Source of the DNA: Hasllibacter sp. MH4015
GTDB lineage: Bacteria; Pseudomonadota; Alphaproteobacteria; Rhodobacterales; Rhodobacteraceae
Direction of reading: 5' to 3'
Length of the DNA: 64,000 nt
NCBI RefSeq assembly: GCF_020177575.1
Contig: NZ_JAHTBK010000001.1
Coordinates: forward strand, 3,364,001 to 3,428,000
Part shown: positions 61,628-64,000 of the stretch, piece after piece
How positions within the stretch are numbered: position 1 is the first letter of the stretch
How the letters are laid out: each line of letters opens with the position of its first letter
Program-made: the position numbers and the translations under genes
The notes under the pieces: model-generated
Seen by the model: only the letters and a program-made list of their open reading frames with translations
The model's database searches: none
Told to the model about the DNA's origin: nothing

Positions 61628-62077
61628 ATGTCGACCTCCGATGATCCCCTCTCCGTCGCGCTGTTCAGCGAGGTTTTCATGGTGGGTCAACTGGCCCGGG
61701 CGCGGTTGTCCAAGGCGCTGCCTAAGGGGATGGAGTTGAGCCACTTCTCCGTGCTCAACCACCTCAGCCGCGTGCAGGACGAAAAGACCCCTGCGGAACT
61801 GGCGCGTGCCTTTCACCTCACCCGGGGGGCTATGACGAACACGCTCAACCGGCTGGAATGGGCGGGCCATATCCATGTGCGGCCTGATTGGGACGATGCA
61901 CGGCGCAAGATGATCTCCATCAGCCCTGCTGGCCGCCGTGCACGCGATGCCGCGATCTCGGCCATCGCGCCGATCCTTGCAGAGGCGGTGTCGGAGATCG
62001 GGGCGGACAAGGTGCGCTCCACCCTGCCGGTCATGCGCGACATGCGCGTCAAGCTGGAGGGCGACGGGGAGATGTAG
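61628..62077 (+). CDS. MarR-family transcriptional regulator
   Basis: 149 residues. Winged helix layout: LSHFSVLNHLSRVQDEKTPAEL, recognition helix FHLTRGAMTNTLNRLEWAG, wing RPDWDDARRKMISISPAGR. The long C-terminal helix supports the dimer. It follows grxC by 57 bases and is convergent with ubiG. The sequence gives no target; it is distinct from the MarR protein at 17433-17867. Confidence 0.88.
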   Translation: MSTSDDPLSVALFSEVFMVGQLARARLSKALPKGMELSHFSVLNHLSRVQDEKTPAELARAFHLTRGAMTNTLNRLEWAGHIHVRPDWDDARRKMISISPAGRRARDAAISAIAPILAEAVSEIGADKVRSTLPVMRDMRVKLEGDGEM

Positions 62078-62106
62078 GATGGGCGTCCTTGCGCATCATC
62101 GCGACC

Positions 62107-62853
62107 TCACCGCTTCACGGATGCCGTGACGTAGTTGACGCTCAGATCCCGGTCGCTCAATCCCCAGGTCCACAGGATCGGGTTGAAGACGAATCCTTTG
62201 CGGTCCACCGGGTCCAAACCGGCCTGTCCGATGAGGTCGAACAACTCGTCCGGAGTGATGAATTTCGACCATTCATGGGTGCCCTTGGGAAGCCAGCGCA
62301 TCACATGTTCCGCCCCGATGATCGCCATGAGGTAGCTTTTCGGGTTCCGGTTGAGCGTAGAGCAGATCATCAACCCGCCAGGCTTCAGAAGTTGCTGGCA
62401 TGCGGTCAGGTAGGCCAACGGATCGGCCACGTGTTCGACAACTTCCATGTTGAGGACGACGTCGAATTGTTCACCCGCGTCAGCCAGCGCCTCCGCCGTG
62501 GTGTGGCGATAGTCGATCTTCAATCCCGATTGTTCCGCATGAACCTGCGCCACGGGGATGTTCCTCTCCGCCGCGTCGGCACCGACCACGTCCGCCCCAA
62601 GCCGTGCCATCGGCTCTGCCAGCAAACCGCCGCCGCACCCGATATCGAGGATGCGCAGGCCCGCAAACGGCGCGTTTGCCTTCAGGTCGCGCCCGAACTC
62701 CGCCGCGATCTGGCTGGTAATGTAATCCAGCCGCGTGGGGTTGAGCATGTGGAGCGGTTTGAATTTGCCGTCGACATCCCACCATTCGGCGGCCATCGCC
62801 TCAAACTTGGCGATCTCGGCGTCATCGACGGTTGTCTGAGGTGCGGCGCTCAT
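62107..62853 (-). CDS. ubiG: Ubiquinone biosynthesis O-methyltransferase
   Basis: SAM-dependent O-methyltransferase acting twice in ubiquinone synthesis. 248 residues with the UbiG N-terminus ([19 protein letters not shown]), SAM motif [33 protein letters not shown] and LFISTLNR-equivalent [15 protein letters not shown], then [15 protein letters not shown] at 62853 has GAGGGA about 6 bases upstream; an extension to 62877 lies outside the family start. It is divergent from pip, 69 bases between starts. Confidence 0.95.
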   Translation of the reverse strand: MSAAPQTTVDDAEIAKFEAMAAEWWDVDGKFKPLHMLNPTRLDYITSQIAAEFGRDLKANAPFAGLRILDIGCGGGLLAEPMARLGADVVGADAAERNIPVAQVHAEQSGLKIDYRHTTAEALADAGEQFDVVLNMEVVEHVADPLAYLTACQQLLKPGGLMICSTLNRNPKSYLMAIIGAEHVMRWLPKGTHEWSKFITPDELFDLIGQAGLDPVDRKGFVFNPILWTWGLSDRDLSVNYVTASVKR

Positions 62854-62922
62854 GAAAATCCCTCGCTCATCGTGCAATTCCGGGCGTGTCGTTCCCGACC
62901 CAACGGTCTATATAGGAGGACA

Positions 62923-63912
62923 ATGGATAAGTTCTCCGGCCAAAAGCGCGCAGCCGCGCATTTGTTCCCGCCGATCGACCCCTTCGATCAGCGCATGCTG
63001 GATGTGGGCGACGGCCATCACATCTATGTGGAGCAATGCGGCAACCCGCGCGGTGCGCCTGTCGTGGTCCTCCATGGCGGGCCGGGCGGTGGATGCAGCC
63101 CCGCGATGCGGCGCTATTTCGATCCCGATGTCTGGCGCGTGATCCTGTTTGACCAGCGTGGATGCGGCCGGTCGCGGCCCCACGCCTCGACCAAGGGCAA
63201 CACGACCTGGCACCTTGTCGCGGATATCGAGCGCATCCGGCACACCCTGGGCATTGATCGTTGGGCCGTGTTCGGCGGATCCTGGGGTGCGACCCTGGGC
63301 CTGATCTATGCGCAGGCGCATCCAGGCCCGGTGGCGTATCTGGCCCTGCGCGGCGTGTTCTTGTCGATGCAGCGAGAACTGGACTGGTTTTATGGCGGCG
63401 GCGCGGGGCAATTCTGGCCCGATCAATGGGCGCGGTTCGTCAGCCTTGTCCCGGAGGAGGAAAGGGGCGACCTGATCGCGGCCTATAACCGGCGCCTGTT
63501 CTCCGGTGATCTGATGGTGGAGACGCGGTTCGCCCGCGCCTGGGCCGCGTGGGAAAATGCGCTGGCGTCGATGGACAGTGACGGCCATGGCGGCGAAAGC
63601 CCCGCGGATTACGCGCGCGCCTTTGCCCGGTTGGAGAACCACTATTTCGTCAACAAGGGCTTTCTTGAGGAAGACGGCCAGATCCTGCGCGATCTGCACC
63701 GCATCGCCCACATCCCCGGCACCATCGTGCAGGGCCGGTACGACATGATCTGCCCCCCGATCTCTGCCCATACGCTTGCGCGGGGTTGGGCCGCGGGCCG
63801 CCTGCACATGGTGCGTGGTGCCGGCCATGCCCTGAGCGAGGCCGGGATCAGCCAGGAACTCGTACGCGTGATGAAGGCCGTGGGGGACAAGCGCCCGAAA
63901 TTCGGGTTGTGA
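62923..63912 (+). CDS. pip: Proline iminopeptidase
   Basis: Serine peptidase of family S33 that removes N-terminal proline. 329 residues: LHGGPGGGCSP (oxyanion hole), FDQRGCGRSRPHA, nucleophile elbow GGSWGATLGLIYAQ, and GRYDMICPP / GAGHALSEAG carrying the catalytic Asp and His. AGGAGGA at 62914-62920 is 2 bases before the ATG-proximal CA, an optimal SD. A long frame upstream is antisense to ubiG. It is the last complete gene; the final 88 bases of the window hold nothing I can assign. Confidence 0.94.
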   Translation: MDKFSGQKRAAAHLFPPIDPFDQRMLDVGDGHHIYVEQCGNPRGAPVVVLHGGPGGGCSPAMRRYFDPDVWRVILFDQRGCGRSRPHASTKGNTTWHLVADIERIRHTLGIDRWAVFGGSWGATLGLIYAQAHPGPVAYLALRGVFLSMQRELDWFYGGGAGQFWPDQWARFVSLVPEEERGDLIAAYNRRLFSGDLMVETRFARAWAAWENALASMDSDGHGGESPADYARAFARLENHYFVNKGFLEEDGQILRDLHRIAHIPGTIVQGRYDMICPPISAHTLARGWAAGRLHMVRGAGHALSEAGISQELVRVMKAVGDKRPKFGL

Positions 63913-64000
63913 CGCCGTCACTGTAACGTGGCGGTTCCGATCGCGTTGGGTGCGGGCAAAGCCGTGCGAGGTTGAGGTTTCTCTTCCGTGTCGATTTCGA

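Overview
The window is a 64 kb piece of a high-GC alphaproteobacterial chromosome, almost certainly from the Rhodobacterales (Roseobacter/Rhodobacter group). The support is gene content and order: secA divergent from parvulin PPIase-argJ-mutT, sfsA-map-radC, methyltransferase-hemH divergent from comF-grxC, a serC leader ahead of serC-serA, tandem IalB-like genes, and start codons that are often GTG or TTG behind strong Shine-Dalgarno (SD) sites. The genus cannot be read from the sequence. Coding density is high. I see no rRNA, tRNA, CRISPR array, prophage, transposase or plasmid function, so this looks like core chromosome with some lineage-specific genes.

Layout. 1-1598: 3' part of an NDUFA9-like NAD(P)-binding protein, and uppP. 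1804-9648: glutamate synthase locus, gltD and gltB separated by three tightly coupled small genes (exported protein, GFA-family protein, DUF4328 membrane protein). 9649-9925: gene-free, hairpin-rich spacer. 9926-20979: serine synthesis in two places (serB; serC-serA behind a serC-type leader RNA), with a membrane-fused alpha/beta hydrolase, an AttEFGH-like exporter/lipocalin operon, a kynurenine-formamidase-like hydrolase and a MarR regulator between them. 21062-22240: thiolase whose ribosome-binding site sits in the serA terminator. 22277-29757: pbpC coupled to a thioester alpha-2-macroglobulin. 29924-33138: hybrid histidine kinase and a class 3 asparaginase. 33315-35627: two IalB-like exported proteins and rlmN. 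35769-42936: small exported membrane protein, L,D-transpeptidase lipoprotein, SDR-queG-GST operon, mtgA, agmatinase-type ureohydrolase, topoisomerase IB, class II aldolase. 43146-52512: LysR regulator, OmpA/GNAT/CinA operon, sfsA, map, exported protein, radC, and a substrate-binding/OmpA fusion with an anchored partner. 52635-63912: secA, PPIase, argJ, mutT, small ORF, hemH, NDUFAF5-like methyltransferase, comF, grxC, MarR, ubiG and a proline iminopeptidase.

Themes. Several genes build or guard the envelope (uppP, pbpC, alpha-2-macroglobulin, mtgA, L,D-transpeptidase, two OmpA proteins, secA, PPIase). Amino-acid synthesis is well represented (gltBD, serABC, argJ). Many neighbours share ATGA, GTGA or TTGA stop/start overlaps, so translational coupling is the rule. 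No clearly new defence or mobile system is visible. The most unusual signals are the serC leader, the terminator/SD overlap at the thiolase start, the hairpin cluster between gltB and serB, the OmpA fusion, the membrane-fused hydrolase and the Lys-rich ArgJ tail.
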